Shown here: positions 1 through 9,839 of the stretch, in pieces
How the letters are laid out: every line of letters begins with the position of its first letter
How positions within the stretch are numbered: the stretch's first letter is position 1
Assembly: GCA_030015575.1 (NCBI GenBank)
Contig: JASDDO010000024.1
Coordinates: 219,562,996-219,626,995, forward strand
Length of the DNA: 64,000 bases
Direction: 5' to 3'
Source of the DNA: Agapanthus africanus
Taxonomy: Eukaryota; Streptophyta; Magnoliopsida; Asparagales; Amaryllidaceae
Notes under the pieces: model-generated
Seen by the model: the letters and a program-made list of their open reading frames with translations, nothing else
Told to the model about the DNA's origin: nothing
Database searches by the model: none
Made by a program: the position numbers and the translations under genes

Positions 1-286
1 CGCTCAGAATCACTGTGTTACCACTTGGTAATACAAAGTGATATTCGCTAACTGTTTTGGCTGCAACAATTGCATCATTCCCTTCTCTGAGGGACATATC
101 ATATTTTTCCAGTTCTCTACCTCTACTTAACCCATGTAAAAAATTACATACGTGGGATCCTGATCCGGTATCCAATACCCAGGACGTAGAGCAAACTGAG
201 AAACAGTTCTCGGCAACGAACACACCCGAAGAAGATGCATCAGCATACTCCTTCTTCGTTTTGGGTGGCGTGGGAATCCGGGTATT
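1..286 (-). pseudogene. Ty1/copia polyprotein fragment, protease region
   Basis: Read on the minus strand, this stretch is open from about 286 to the window edge. It contains WVLDTGSGSHVCN, the active-site motif of Ty1/copia aspartic proteases (DTG followed by SHxCN), then a hydrophilic stretch ending in LPSGNTV, typical of the protease to GAG-pre-integrase joint. A TAG just upstream (about 287-289) ends the open frame, and no gag CCHC knuckle is visible beyond it, so this is a scrap of a larger element that continues off the left edge. The plus-strand ORF over the same bases is a shadow. The family call rests on the protease motif; the copia lineage cannot be named. Confidence 0.8.
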
Positions 287-1179
287 CTACTATTCCTTGG
301 TGAGACTTATGACAGTCATAAGATAGAGCGGAATCTAGCCCTGTATAATAAGTGGGTTCGGTCAATACATCTATATTATTATCTTTATTAAGACATGTCA
401 TTGGTCGCTATCATGAGAGAGAGAGAGAAGGATAATCACTTTTGCGTGCGCTCTTTGCAAGATTAGATTGGTTATTATCTTATCTAATCAGGATGTCTCC
501 CACTGTTTTTATCAAATCATCCTTCAAACCCTAAAATATAAGATTAGCCGGGATTAATTACACCCTACAAGTTCGCCAATCATTCGGCCAGGCAGGTATT
601 GGTACTCCGAGGGAGTCTCCCCATGCTTTCGCTTGGAACTAATTAAATAAGCTCGTTTCCGCAGGGTCATAACCCCGTTAACACCTTTCTTAGACACCTA
701 CTTAATCAGCTAATTGTAAAGTGGAAAACTCTTCCAGGAGTAACTCTTACTCGCAGTGGGTATCGGGATCCAACTATCATATAGAAATTATGCAGTCTCA
801 TTGCAAATTTCAACACTTGAAATACCCAATATCCGTTTTTACCCCTAGCGTCCTATGACCTTGACGCAGAACAACAAACCATAGGCCGCTAGTCAAGTTC
901 AACTTGTTCATTTCATGATTGAATTAAACCCACCCGCACGACCCTTGACGCAGGCAAACAAAGTCGTACGACTACCCTAATCCAATTGCATCACATGCAG
1001 CAGATAAGCACTAATCAGCTAGCGCACACTACGCCTTGACAAGGTCAACAAACGCAGCACGAATACTAAATAGCACTTATCTGAAATGATGGAGGTCTAC
1101 GGTAGGTTTTGAAGAAAACATTTAACGTAATGAACTTGATATTGTTGTAGAATCTAGTGATATGAATAGCAGTGTTTTT
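287..1179. other. Non-coding stretch next to the copia fragment
   Basis: No ORF, RNA gene or known LTR border was recognised. A GA microsatellite lies near 415-430. The phrase CCTTGACGCAG recurs (about 860 and 951, with a weaker copy near 1033). On the minus strand a TGTTGAAATTTGC start near 812 looks like a copia LTR 5' end, but no partner end or primer-binding site was found, so an LTR is only a guess. Confidence 0.35.
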
Positions 1180-1451
1180 GTAGCTTTTGCTAGTTTCGCT
1201 AAAGAGATCACTCCTGATGAAGGGATCTCGGCTCTTTCCTCATCGATGGAGATGCTGGATATTCATCAAGGAATACCACTATGCAAAGTACGAACTAGAG
1301 AAGCAATGAAAACAAAACCGAGTGGGTTGTAGCATTTGCTAGTTTTGCTAAAGAGGTCACTTCCGGTGAAGGGATCTCGGCTCTTTCGTCATCGAATGAG
1401 GAGCTGGATATTCATCAAGGAATACCACTATGCAAAGCAAGAACTAGAGCT
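1180..1451 (+). repeat. Two-copy 149-bp tandem duplication with open frames
   Basis: Copy one (1180-1300) and copy two (1329-1451) are about 90% alike and offset by 149 bp. Each copy is open on the plus strand and gives a similar peptide (VAFASFAKE, then GISALSSS, LDIHQGIPLCK). The offset is not a multiple of three, and a TAG separates the copies. It could be a duplicated exon piece from a host gene or an untyped repeat. I do not recognise the peptide. Confidence 0.6.
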
Positions 1452-1570
1452 ACCTTTTTAAAAACTTTTTATTCTACAACATCTTTAGGTTTATTTTCTT
1501 TTCATTAATCTCATTAATGAAGTCCCGTCATTTTTGTTTCCCTAAACAACACAGAAAAAGAAACGAAAAT

Positions 1571-1914
1571 AGAACGTACGCTTATGCCATCCGTATTCGT
1601 CACGGGGCCCCGTCATGCACCGTTAGATTACTTAACTAACGGCAGAGCGGGGGCTGGACTAGTGCGGGTGCAAAACATAAGCAACGTTTATTATATATAT
1701 CATATATATATCATTCGTCTCACGCAGTTGTTCTCACCAAAATCTTCGGCCAAAAGCTATTTGTTCCTGTTTACACCGGTTTAAGTTTCGTTTAAAGATA
1801 TGTATGAAATCGGGCTCATTCATATACGCACATACACGCATCAGAGGAAGAACATGTGTTAGAAAGGGAGCACTTGGTGATTAACGACAAAAAGAAAGCA
1901 TTTAATTGAATATT
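1571..1914. repeat. Upstream module of block 1
   Basis: Bases 1571-1914 match 13785-14134 closely, including an AT-rich run near 1690-1710. From about 1740 they also match 12215 onward. The module lies downstream of the antisense ORF (which reads leftward), so it probably holds that gene's 3' flank. No ORF is supported here. Confidence 0.6.
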
Positions 1915-2449
1915 TTATTCTACAGGAAATAGATCACCATACATGGGATCGAAAGTACAGGGATTCACAAAACTATGGATAAAATTCTCGAACTCTCTGT
2001 TTGCCTTCTCCACCATAGCAAAGCGGCAATCTTCATGAAGAGTCGCTCCCCATCGGTCAGCACCGTGCCCATCAGCGAAGGCAGACATGATGGCCCTCTG
2101 AGCCCGTTTCTGGCTTAGCAGCTGAACAGAGCGATTCCTCACAGCCATGGTAATCAAAAGTGCCTCATGAAAGCACTCGATATGGTCATCCGCTGCGTCG
2201 AGTATTGCCGGAGTTATCTCCACTGGATGAGGGGGAATATCATCGAGCACGGATAAGAAGACCATGCGGAGCCAAATGGAGCCGATGGGAAGAGGAGATC
2301 CTCTACGAGTCAAGAGCTCGTACAACACCGTATCGCATTGGTCATCCGTAAGAACAGGGTTCACCAAGCGGGCAGCAAAACGAGGAACAATTTCCTCAAT
2401 AGGAACCTCCCATGGTTACCAGCGAGCATGTGGACGATTACAAGCCATA
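1915..2449 (-). pseudogene. Short antisense ORF (aORF), copy 1
   Basis: Minus-strand ORF of about 178 codons starting MACNRPHARW at 2449, antisense to the surrounding Tat element. A TAA at codon 11 (glutamine in the sister copies) breaks it. The rest is open: PWEVPIEEIV, LTDDQCDTVL, RRGSPLPIGSIW, LDDIPPHP, SVQLLSQ, AIMSAFADG, GADRWGATLHED, ending DLFPVE. I do not recognise the family; it is helical in character with no transmembrane segment. The stop TAA lies inside an AATAAA poly(A) signal (minus strand of 1914-1919). Sister copies are at 12461, 14135 and 32011, with a more distant relative at 33025. Its function is unknown. Retention of the same frame in several copies suggests the protein was once selected. 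Confidence 0.65.
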
Positions 2450-2639
2450 GCTCTTCTCTGTTAAAATAATACTCTGAAAGTGAAAGAGAAGAGAAGTATT
2501 GCTTCAGATTATGAAGGGAGACATTTAAGTCTAGGCACAGAAAACGTTGTGCATGATGGAACTATTTCCAAGCATCAGAAAAGAAAAGTTCGACCCAGGA
2601 AAAGCAAAGAAAGAAGGCAAAAAGACACTTTCAGTAAAG

Positions 2640-2870
2640 AGGCAGCGCCTCACGTGCCTTGCACGAGGGCACCAGCGCCAAGAGTTAAAAACTCTGAGGC
2701 AGTGCCTCACGTCCTTGCATGAGGGCACCGGCATCAAGAGTTAAAAACTTTGAGGCAACGCCTCACGTGCCTCGCACGAGGGCGTCCGCGCCAAGAGTTA
2801 AAAACTCTGAGGCAGCGCCTCACGTGCCTCACACGAGGGCGCCAGCGCCAGAACTAAAAGCTCCCTGATT
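2640..2870. repeat. 57-bp tandem repeat with CACGTG palindromes
   Basis: Four copies spaced 57, 56 and 57 bp (GCCTCACGT at 2647, 2704, 2760 and 2817). Each carries a CACGTG or derivative, a GGGCGCCAGCGCC-like palindrome and a small palindrome of the type AGAGTTAAAAACTCT. The array lies between the antisense ORF start and the sense TATA box. Confidence 0.8.
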
Positions 2871-3220
2871 AGACAGAGCCGTTGGATCAAATATTCAACG
2901 GAGATGATAAATCATCAAAATACAGAATTAAATTCTGCTGAGGAAATATTCCTCAAATCTTTCTAAACAAGAAAGATTACTCTCTGTAAAACAGAGCACC
3001 GTTGGATTAAAAAAATCCAATGGTGATTAAAAAATCACCTATCTGCAGAATAAATTTTGTATGGGAAAATATTTCCCTAATCTTGTTAAAAACAAGAAAG
3101 ATATCTTCTGTAAAACAGAAGTCCTTGGATCAAAGATCCAACGGTGGATAAAATCCCCAAATCAATTAAAGATCTCTCAATGAGAGATTTCTTTAACTAA
3201 ATCAACAAACTTGCCTCTAC

Positions 3221-3229
3221 TATATAAAG
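3221..3229 (+). promoter_or_regulatory. Sense LTR TATA box
   Basis: TATATAAAG at 3221-3229, followed after about 10 bp by GACTTCAAGTC. The same box and flank occur at 13655, 15442 and 35209, and on the minus strand at 38407-38415. It is the likely promoter of the retroelement RNA. Confidence 0.75.
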
Positions 3230-3545
3230 GTCCCAAGACTTCAAGTCTTGTACAGAAAAAAAACCATAAGCTTTAGAGCAAGCAAGAAGAAAGCTTTAAG
3301 AGGGAAGAAAGAAGAATAGCTCTCTTCGAGGTAAATAAAAATAATAATAGAGATCAGAGCATCTCATTTGCATATCCAAGGGTTTAACCCTTATAAAAAG
3401 AACTTAGTTCCATGAGACAAGTCTCCCACAAATGAGAATTTAATTCTCAAAGGGATGAACTTGTTCTTGGGGATCAAAGATCCAGAAAAGAACAGAGAAT
3501 TGAACTCTTCAGAACAGAATACACGAAGAAAACCTAGCGCCAAGC

Positions 3546-3870
3546 GCCTCACGTGTCCCTCACGTGGGCGCTGCTCAAAAAAGAGGTGGCGCTCAGCGCT
3601 AAGTGCCTCACGTGTCCCTCACATGGGCGCTGCTCAATAAAGAGTGCTTTGCACTCAATGGTTGGCGCTCAGCGCCAAACGTCTCACGTGTCCCTCACGT
3701 GGGCGCTGCTCAATAAAGAGTGCTTAGCACTTAATGGTTGGCGCTCAGCGCCAAGCGCCTCACGTGCCCCTCACGTGGGCGCTGCTCAATAAGGAGTGAC
3801 TAGCACTCAATGGTTGGCGCTCAGCGCCAAGCGCCTCACGTGCTCCGCACGTGGGCGCCATATAAAGTGT
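3546..3870. repeat. 76-bp tandem repeat with CACGTG and GTGCTTAGCAC palindromes
   Basis: GCCTCACGTG (or one-base variants) at 3546, 3605, 3681, 3757 and 3833. Spacing is 59 bp, then 76 bp three times. Each unit carries CTCACGTGGGCGC, a GAGTGCTTAGCACTC palindrome and GGCGCTCAGCGCC. It lies downstream of the sense TATA box, so it should be transcribed. The array recurs at 15780-15914 and 25560-25830. Confidence 0.8.
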
Positions 3871-4244
3871 TTAACGCTCCATAAAAACAAAAAAAAGAAG
3901 GAAAGTAAAGCAAAGTATGAGTGTCAGAACCCATAAGAATGCTCAGTATTGTTTGCACAGAAAAGGGACTGAGCCCAAGCAAGTGTTTAACACTTTATTC
4001 AAAGACTGAGTGGGCAGAGTCCAAGTTGACCAAATCCCTAATTCAGATCAACCGAGCCCATGTGCTCATCATTTTCCAAATTGGTCTTAGTCTCAAACAC
4101 GACTACTGATCTTCCAACGGACATTGGTTCAAGGGTACATCTCCTCACACCTCTGATACATGTCGTTGTAATTCTTCCGTGTCTTCAGAGAGGTAGTAGG
4201 TCCCGATAACCAACAACTCTTTGATACACTCCCAAATTGACGGG

Positions 4245-4385
4245 CACATCCCAATACGGACCGCAACGTCCTTAAACTAGCTACGCACTGCAACGTCCTT
4301 AAACTACTACAGACCGCAACGTCCTTAAACTAGCTACGGATCCTTAAACTAACAGCGGACCGAAACATCCTTAAACTAAAGCAAT
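4245..4385. repeat. GGACCGNAACGTCCTTAAACT repeat cluster
   Basis: Four to five spaced copies of a roughly 25-bp unit with an internal inverted repeat (GGAC/GTCC). Related clusters lie at 8378-8466, 26215-26345, 46560-46880, 52610-52830 and 62936-62995, so the unit occurs in both LTRs and internal regions of this family. Confidence 0.75.
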
Positions 4386-4934
4386 AGAGCCCAAATGCTC
4401 TTTTGTTGGGTCTGAATGATCCCAAAATCCTGTTAAGTAGATCTTAGTCTAAAACTAGACTAACATATCCTCAACAAATATTTAAGTTGATCTTAATCTC
4501 AAACAAGATTAACGATCTTTAAATCAACCCAAAACCAAATCTAAGAATATGCGGATTTGGGCTAATCCACGCCCTACGGACGACAACATAAATTAGTCTC
4601 CATATACAATCCACGGGCAACCAAAAATAAAACAAACACACACGACACGAGGTGGCCTTCTGGAGCAGGAGAAAGTGGTTACCGCGATGCGGTGACGTAA
4701 TTAACCGCAGAGGCTTGCGCTTGCAGGGAAGAGCGTCCCCACAATCAAAAACCCCTCACAACGAGGGGGAATCTGACGAAGTCTGCTACAACGGCCGCAT
4801 CCGTCCAAACCTCCGATTTACGGCGCCATAAATCAACTTGGCATCTTCGGAGAGGTGGACGGATAAATCCAAATAGCATCTGCCCCCCAAATTCAGGAAA
4901 GACGTTTGTCTTCCCCATTTTTGGCGGTAAACAG

Positions 4935-4955
4935 ATTCTGGCACGCCCGGTGGGA
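4935..4955 (+). other. Primer-binding-site-like sequence after the 5' LTR
   Basis: ATTCTGGCACGCCCGGTGGG follows the LTR end directly, at the place of the TTGGCGCCGTCTGTGGGA-type site found after Tat LTRs. The complementary tRNA could not be identified by eye. Confidence 0.5.
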
Positions 4956-5085
4956 TCTTTTCCTCTTTCCACTCCACACTTCGTGTGTCGTATTCGTGAA
5001 CAAATCGCGGTTTAATATGGTTGCCCCTGGATTCAAGGTACTAAGATTTGGTGTCTTGCTCCTATGCAAAAGAGAAGAGAAATCA

Positions 5086-6343
5086 ATGGCTTCCAACTGC
5101 TCCTGCAACAGCAACTCCAACTCCGTCCCCGCCGGAGGAGTGACTTATGGGCCCCAAGCGGCCTCCATCTTTGCAATGCCAGTGGAACAGGTGACTCAGG
5201 CCACCACTGGACTGTTCTTTGGGACCATGATCCCACCAGCAAGCTTCAGCGCCCCAGTGCCATCACAGGAAGATCCAAAGAAGTCGGTCTTCTCGACTTG
5301 CAGCCACCACGGCCCCTTTCAACGGGTTGTCCAAGTCTTCAACCTCAGTCTTTAACAGACTGAGCCAAAGCTCCAATGGGCCTTCAAAGAGGCTTGCAAT
5401 ACCTGAAGGGGTTATCCCGAAGCGGATAGCCATTCCAGTTCCTGCAGATGAAGTTGTCAAAAGGGCTTCTCTTGCTAAAGGATCGGTCTTCGCAAGATTG
5501 GCTGTTCCAACTCCTGCTTCGGGCGAAGTCACCATGACTGCTTCCCCTATTAAAAGATCGGCCTTTGCAAGATTGACCGTCCCCTCTCAACGGACGTCAG
5601 TCTTCAACAGGCTAACACCAACGGCGGCCTCTCATCAAAGCGGAGGGCATGACGAAGCCGCTCTCATGACAGAGTTGGTTCCATCTGCACGACATGCTCG
5701 ACGTCGCCACTGGCACCGAGTAAGGAAGGCTGGGGGCAGTTCGCCCTCTGAACTTACCCCACCAGCTCCAATGGTGGAAATTGACGTTGCTGTTCCAACT
5801 GGGAACAGTTTCGAGCTGCTCAGGAGGGTGCGCAAGAACTCTCCAACCGCTGTACTAAAGAAGTCTCCTCCGCCTGTTGAAAACACAACGCATGCAAAAC
5901 CGGAATAGCCACCTCAGCGGTTGTCTTCCAAATTCCACAAGGTCTGGAGGAGAGTCCAAGACTCTGTAATTGACAAAGACTACTCTCGCCGGCTGAAGAA
6001 AATGAAAGCTCGGCAAGAGGAGGACCATCCCTCCGCCATACAACAGAAGGTATCGTCTGCATGGGTGCCTGCTGCAACGGCCCTCTCAACTTTGACCTCC
6101 CACAAGAGGAGAAGGCCGGAGAAGATCCCCATGCCTGCAACAAATTTTAAAGGCAATGAACCCAAACGCCCCAAGTCTGGGGGCATGATAGTACACACGG
6201 TGTACATGGCTTCTGGGAAAGAGGAAAGCCGTACTTCCACGGGTCATCGACCACTCACACGGTCTGTGACGAAAGCTCAAGGGAAAGCTGACAAAGATGG
6301 CCGCACTCACTGGGCAGAAAGAAAGCCCGGAAGCAACGCCTGA
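5086..6343 (+). pseudogene. Pre-gag ORF with SVFxRL repeats (Tat element)
   Basis: The reading frame starts MASNCSCNSN at 5086, shifts frame near 5300, then runs open to 6343 apart from a TAG at 5906-5908. Distinctive are spaced repeats: SVFNRLSQ, SVFARLAVP, SAFARLTVP and SVFNRLTP. The C-terminal half is basic (RRLKKMKARQ, HKRRRPEK). SVF(D/N)RL repeats are familiar from Tat polyproteins, where I recall them after gag; here they come before it. It may be the extra ORF1 of Ogre/Tat elements or a rearranged piece. Function unknown. It lies directly downstream of the LTR in the same orientation as gag. Confidence 0.55.
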
Positions 6344-6461
6344 GTAGCGCCAGGAACAAAAGAACGACACCGAGTTCCTGCAGAGGGTGCTAGAAAGAAA
6401 GGATAAAGAGGCCGCAGAACAGGCCGCTAATATAAAGAAAATGACGCTTCTGTTCTAAGAC

Positions 6462-7610
6462 ATGGTTGGGATGATGATCCAGCCGGAACCTCCAGCCGAA
6501 GACCCTCCGATAATTATCGAAGACGACAGAGGGGAAACGCCAAATCCTCTACCGGCTTTCTCGGCAGCCAAGAAAGAAACGATCTCCAAGGCTACCCTTG
6601 ACGACTACATAGCTCAACAAATACGAGCCCATCAGGCAAGTGAAGCGGCTGGCCAAGTTGTCAGAACTGGGCGACCTTATCCAGGCTGGTACGATCAAAT
6701 TCAGTACCCGCCGGGATATACGATCCCAAAATTCCACGTGTATAAGGGGACAGGTAATCCCCATCAGCACATCGCTCAGTTCAGAGCTCTATGCGACAAT
6801 ACTGGAGGCGACGACAAACTGCCACTTCGCCAGTTCGTCGGCAGCTTAGCGGAGACAGAATTTGAATGGTACTTGGAGCTTCCAAATGACTCCATCAAAA
6901 CATTTACAGAAATTGAGCTACTGTTCATGCAGCGTTTCGCAAGCGCAAGCGAGCGCACCCCGATCACGACATTAATCAATGCCAGGGTGAAGCCATGAGA
7001 GACATGGGTTCAATACGCAATTCGGTGGGGGAACCTATTGTCAAAATGCGAACAACGCATAGAAGAAGCTCTTGCCATGGGCATGTTCGTAGGGACCCTT
7101 GATCCTCGGGCGACTATATCCTAATTTATGATGTTCTTTAAGCCAACCACTTTCCAGGACTTGATCGACAAGCTAGCTCAAATGGGCCATACGCCGTCCT
7201 CTTCAAAAACGGATCCCCGGAATGAAAAGGGCAAAGGGAAAGCGACATTCATTGCCAACACTCAACAGCAACCGAGTGACCCGAAACGGGTCGCTCGCCA
7301 AAACAACGTGCGCCCGCGCCAATCTCTCGAAGAGAAGCTAGGACGTCTTTACTCGTTCCCCTATGATAAAACGAGGAGATTGTTCGAATTGGCAATGCGC
7401 AATAAACTCATCACTCTGCCGGACCCAAAATGTCCACCACAGTCCGGTGACGTCAACAATCCCAACAACTGCTCCTATCACCGAATGGTGAGCCATCCCA
7501 TTGAGGATTGCTATATCTTCAAGAACTGGGTTGAGGACCAGAACCGCCAAGGGAAATTCGCGATGTCCGAGAACTGGAAGGTGAACCCACCACAGAGGCA
7601 CGCTCCTTAA
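6462..7610 (+). pseudogene. gag: Tat-lineage gag (capsid and zinc knuckle), broken
   Basis: One frame from 6462 to 7610 with stops at 6996-6998 and near 7122-7124. The capsid core is clear: PYPGWYDQIQYPPGY, IPKFHVYKGTGNPHQHIAQF, FEWYLELP, FTEIELLFMQRFAS. The C-terminal part holds a knuckle of Tat type, CSYHRMVSHPIEDC, followed by FKNWVEDQ. Gag would package the element RNA in cytoplasmic particles. The first stop sits where related proteins have glycine (GGA to TGA). The N-terminus is uncertain because upstream codons are also open in part. No protease follows. Confidence 0.8.
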
Positions 7611-7781
7611 AGGGTGGATACGCCGAGGGCATCATGGTCGTTTGTGGAAGAAGCTCCGTAGGAAGTTGTTCTTTCGGCTAAAACCAAAAGAATGCCGAAG
7701 GATCTTCAAGCATGTTCGGCGATTAGGTGGAAGAGCCCGCTGGAGCCCGAGATCATTGAGGGGATGCCGAAACCGCTTCCC

Positions 7782-8277
7782 ACACCGAAAGACTGCACGA
7801 AGCTCTCTGGGCGTATCGAACCACGTTCAAAACGGCCACGAATACAACGCCATTCGCGTTGATATTCGGCACGGAAGCAGTACTTCCCTTAGAGATAGAA
7901 CTACCCCCTCTACGAGTGGCAATTCGATACGAGCTGACGATGAAGAAAATGCCCATTTTCGGCTTGAGGAGCTCGATTCCCTAGATTAAACTCGTCTCAT
8001 AGCGCGGCAAAACCTAGAAGCTTACAAAGCAAGGATGACGCGCTCATACGAAAGACTAACCAGGCCGAGAACATTCCGCCAAGGCGAACTCGTGCTAGTT
8101 GTAAAAAAACCAATGATCCCCAACAGTGCAAAGCGGGGGAAATTCGAGCCGAACTATGAGGGTTCGTACATCATAGATAAGGTCTATCAAGGTAGGGCCT
8201 ACTTGCTCATGGATATGCATGGCAAAAGATCCTTCCGGTCAATAAACGGTCGGTTCCTTAAGAAATACTATGATTGA
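7782..8277 (+). pseudogene. Integrase C-terminal remnant fused after gag
   Basis: From about 7782 the frame reads LHEALWAYRTTFKTATNTTP and FGTEAVLPLEIELP, the end of a Tat integrase core. After a frameshift near 7935 and a TAG (7987-7989) it continues to 8277: SYERLTRPRTF, GKFEPNYEGSYIIDKVYQG, INGRFLKKYYD. The last 80 residues closely match 63082-63320 of unit 2 (roughly 85% identical by eye). Protease, reverse transcriptase, RNase H and the integrase N-terminal half are missing: only about 170 bp separate gag from this piece. The element could only have moved with help from an intact relative. Confidence 0.85.
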
Positions 8278-8377
8278 CAAGTCGCGGCTCAGGCTAATGA
8301 TAGATGATGATGCTCGTGTCCGCTCGCTGTCTTCCTGAGTCCAAACTCTATAAGTAGTATCCGGCAAAACTTCGTCC

Positions 8378-8466
8378 CGAAACTAACACTGGACCGAGAT
8401 GTCCCTAAACTAACAATGGACCGAGATGTCTCTAAACTAACAATGGACCACAATGTCCTTAAACTA
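8378..8466. repeat. GGACC...TCCTTAAACT repeats after pol
   Basis: Three to four copies of an approximately 27-bp unit (ACAATGGACCGAGATGTCCC and variants, each followed by TAAACTA). Unit 2 has its counterpart at 62936-62995, again directly after the integrase. Confidence 0.7.
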
Positions 8467-8499
8467 AATACGTCGCCTCAAATACGGCGATAGTGGAAT

Positions 8500-8734
8500 T
8501 CAAGTCCACAGGTCCCAGCGGCAAAAACTGCAACTCAAGTCCCGCTGGCTGCACAGTTGCCCCGGTGGCGAAGTCCCCCCTGAGTGCCATTGGCGAATGG
8601 AGGGGTAAAAAAATGGTACGTCCACAAGCGAAATGGGCACAGATGAAAACCCGAAAGGGCTCCGTGAGTAAAAACAGCAGGGCTACCGGCAAGTTTGTGA
8701 AAACCCGAAAAGGCGCAACCTCGTTAAAATAAAA
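8500..8734. other. Single copy of the CCCGAAAGGG module
   Basis: Contains AACCCGAAAGGGCTCC and AACCCGAAAAGGCG, short stems closed by a GAAA loop. It matches, reversed, the duplicated module at 62610-62880. The plus ORF over it (8493-8732) has no supporting features. Confidence 0.5.
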
Positions 8735-9260
8735 ACACCTGTAAGGTCCTTTTGACTCTATAAGGAGAAAACACCTGCGTGATATCCTTATGACTCACAA
8801 GGGAGCAACACACTTAGGGAACCCCATGATTCCTAAGGAGAAATCACACTTATGAGATCCTTACGACTCGTAAGGAGAATTCCCCCCTACGAGACCCTCG
8901 CGGCTCATAGGATTCAAAAGCCTTAAGATACATGGACCTAAACCTGTTCTTAAGCCATCACACTCCCCAAGTTGCCCTACAAGCAGTCCATTAGTGACCC
9001 TTGTATACAATCCATGGGCGCAAATAAACATTCCATCACCAAGTCCTACCAATGACGAAGAGTGTCCTCATATGGTGAACGACACTTGTAAGTCCTCTCG
9101 ACTTAAGGAGAAAATACTCTTATGAGATCCTTACGACTTATAAGATAACACACACTTGGGGATTCCCATGATTCCTAAGGAGAAAATACACCTACGAGAT
9201 CCTCACGACTCGTAGGGGGAAATACCTTTATGAGACCCTTACGGTTTGTAAAGCCAAAAA
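8735..9260. repeat. Array of short hairpins with a shared loop (first set)
   Basis: Two cycles of four to five hairpins separated by purine-rich GGAGAAAA-type spacers. Examples: arms CTTATGAG (8849-8856) and CTCGTAAG (8867-8874) around ATCCTTACGA; arms CCTACGAG (9191-9198) and CTCGTAGG (9209-9216) around ATCCTCACGA. Arms differ from hairpin to hairpin but remain complementary, sometimes through G-T pairs. A GTATACAATCCATGGGC phrase (about 9003-9019) separates the cycles. It lies between pol and the antisense ORF, with no coding potential. Confidence 0.75.
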
Positions 9261-9309
9261 GCCTTAGTCAACAGGATCTTAACCCTGTTTGCTAAGCAAC
9301 CTTTGTTCA

Positions 9310-9485
9310 AATCGACAAAGGCAAATGATGATTCGCTCCTGGCAATATCCCAGTTGTAGCAATGTTGATGCCAAAATCGGTATCAAATTTCAAGTCCTTT
9401 CAAGGCAAATGATGATTCGCTCGTGGCCACATTCCAGTCGCAGCAGTGCTGATACCAAGATTGGTATCAGATCTCAAGTTCCATA
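9310..9485. repeat. Two-copy direct repeat with GGCAAATGATGATTCGCTC
   Basis: GGCAAATGATGATTCGCTC occurs near 9320 and 9402, each followed by a related segment ending GGTATCA...TCAAG. The unit is about 82-84 bp. A reversed single copy lies at 61945-62040 in unit 2. Confidence 0.7.
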
Positions 9486-9487
9486 CT

Positions 9488-9780
9488 CGCAACAAAAATC
9501 AGCGAGCAAAAAATGCATATGAAATAGCCGAAATGATTGGGCAACTCGCAACAAAAATTAGCGAGCAAAATATATGCATATAAAAACAGCCGAAATGTTT
9601 GGGCAACTCGCAATAAAAAACAACGAGTAAAAAGAAAAGAACAGCCGAAATGATTGGGCACCGCGATAAAAAAAGCCGAAATGATTGAGCAATCGCGACT
9701 TTCGCGATATAAAAAGCTGAAATGACAGAGCATAGCGGGAAGAAATAAAAAAAAAGAATGAAACTTTTGCCCTGCAGGTG
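9488..9780. repeat. GCCGAAATGATTGGGCA interspersed repeat with inverted arms
   Basis: GCCGAAATG (the last copy GCTGAAATG) at 9527, 9589, 9644, 9675 and 9716. The intervening stretches carry inverted arms that differ: CTCGC/GCGAG twice, ACTCG/CGAGT, and a perfect ATCGCGA-CTT-TCGCGAT near 9690-9709. The reversed counterpart lies at 61690-61935. Short minus-strand ORFs across it are artefacts of the repeat. Confidence 0.75.
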
Positions 9781-9839
9781 AGTCCACATCGACCCCTGTA
9801 TACAATCCATGGGAAAAAACGAAGAAGGGAACCACATTT

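Larger units (their letters stand above)
2470..4933 (+). repeat. Tat LTR, block 1 (5' LTR of element A)
   Basis: LTR of about 2.4 kb. It ends GGTAAACA at 4933, directly before a primer-binding-site-like sequence. Its start is not resolved; a purine run at about 2476-2496 may be the polypurine tract. Order inside: CACGTG repeats (2640-2870), palindrome-rich AT region, sense TATA box (3221), second CACGTG array (3546-3870), GGACC repeats (4245-4385) and a conserved 3' end. It is about 95% like the third-block LTR by eye. Confidence 0.7.

Noticed and set aside
57-326. 89-codon plus-strand ORF
   Set aside because: Antisense shadow of the copia protease frame.
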